Assembly: GCA_963664285.2 (NCBI GenBank)
Contig: CAXXNX010000025.1
Location: forward strand, 1 to 64,000
Source of the DNA: JAJCYL01 sp963664285
Lineage (GTDB): Bacteria; Bacteroidota; Bacteroidia; Cytophagales; Cyclobacteriaceae
Length of the DNA: 64,000 nt
Direction: 5' to 3'
This document shows, piece by piece, positions 63,969-64,000 of the stretch (position 1 is its first letter; every line of letters begins with the position of its first letter). The translations under genes were made by a program, and so were the position numbers. The notes beneath the pieces were generated by a model, which saw only the letters and a list, made by a program, of their open reading frames with translations, was not told the origin of the DNA and made no database searches.

Positions 63969-64000
63969 ATCAGTTTTTTCAAACTCTTAAACAGATAACT

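Noticed and set aside
1..64000. CRISPR arrays, rRNA or tRNA genes
   Set aside because: No regularly spaced repeats and no recognisable tRNA or rRNA sequence were seen on either strand.

Overview
The window looks like a chromosomal segment of a Bacteroidota bacterium, most likely a Cytophagales-type, probably marine, lineage. The evidence is the moderate AT-rich composition, -7 elements of the TAnnTTTG type, and several families typical of the phylum (DUF3822, DUF4293, a metal-site-degenerate arginase-like protein, a Na+-translocating NADH:quinone reductase subunit, a RecD-like helicase beside a DUF1573 protein, a SMUG2-type glycosylase). I saw no tRNA, rRNA or CRISPR array.

Region 1 (1-20.3 kb) is dense housekeeping DNA without insertion sequences: the tail of an outer-membrane barrel gene, apt, nqrF, the arginase-like gene, a DUF1573/helicase pair, a NUDIX hydrolase, an unknown membrane-anchored protein with DUF3822 and coaD, a second NUDIX hydrolase, miaA, a large hybrid histidine kinase with a stand-alone receiver, a small protein and a metallo-hydrolase, an RqcH-like NFACT protein, a frameshifted glycosyltransferase, pyrR, an Lrp/AsnC regulator and a frameshifted aminotransferase.

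Region 2 (20.4-34.6 kb) opens with an IS30-family element. It then holds a lipoprotein, a DUF4293 protein, a zinc alcohol dehydrogenase, uvrA, a CPBP protease with a (frameshifted) TetR regulator, a five-gene LolCDE/LolA-like export operon, and hutH.

Region 3 (34.6-49.1 kb) is an insertion-sequence pile-up. An IS1595-family copy separates hutH from the M48 protease gene. One quinone-oxidoreductase gene is cut into three pieces by a 2.0 kb ISNCY-like element and an IS1380 copy. After clpB and an orphan TRAP-type binding protein comes a second, inverted IS1380 copy, itself interrupted by a decayed 1.7 kb element. Target duplications and reading frames allow nearly all these insertions to be undone on paper.

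Region 4 (49.1-64 kb) has the three-gene pnt transhydrogenase operon, yceI, pyrE, an exported hypothetical protein, a doubly frameshifted SMUG2-type glycosylase, the second IS1595 copy, a possible small inverted-repeat element, an HMG-CoA lyase-like gene, a decayed CapA-like gene, a TraR/DksA-like gene, scpB, a pseudouridine synthase, a TerB-like protein, and an MltF-type lytic transglycosylase whose C-terminus is severed by an IS5-family element.

Two themes dominate. One is recent IS activity with readable insertion history. The other is an unusually high count of single-base frameshifts, often in homopolymers and often as compensating -1/+1 pairs, which may be sequencing errors, real decay, or both. 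I found no clearly new defence or biosynthetic system; the best candidates for undescribed biology are the LolCDE-like operon with its TetR/CPBP neighbours, the degenerate arginase-like protein, and a heptad duplication in the histidine kinase linker.
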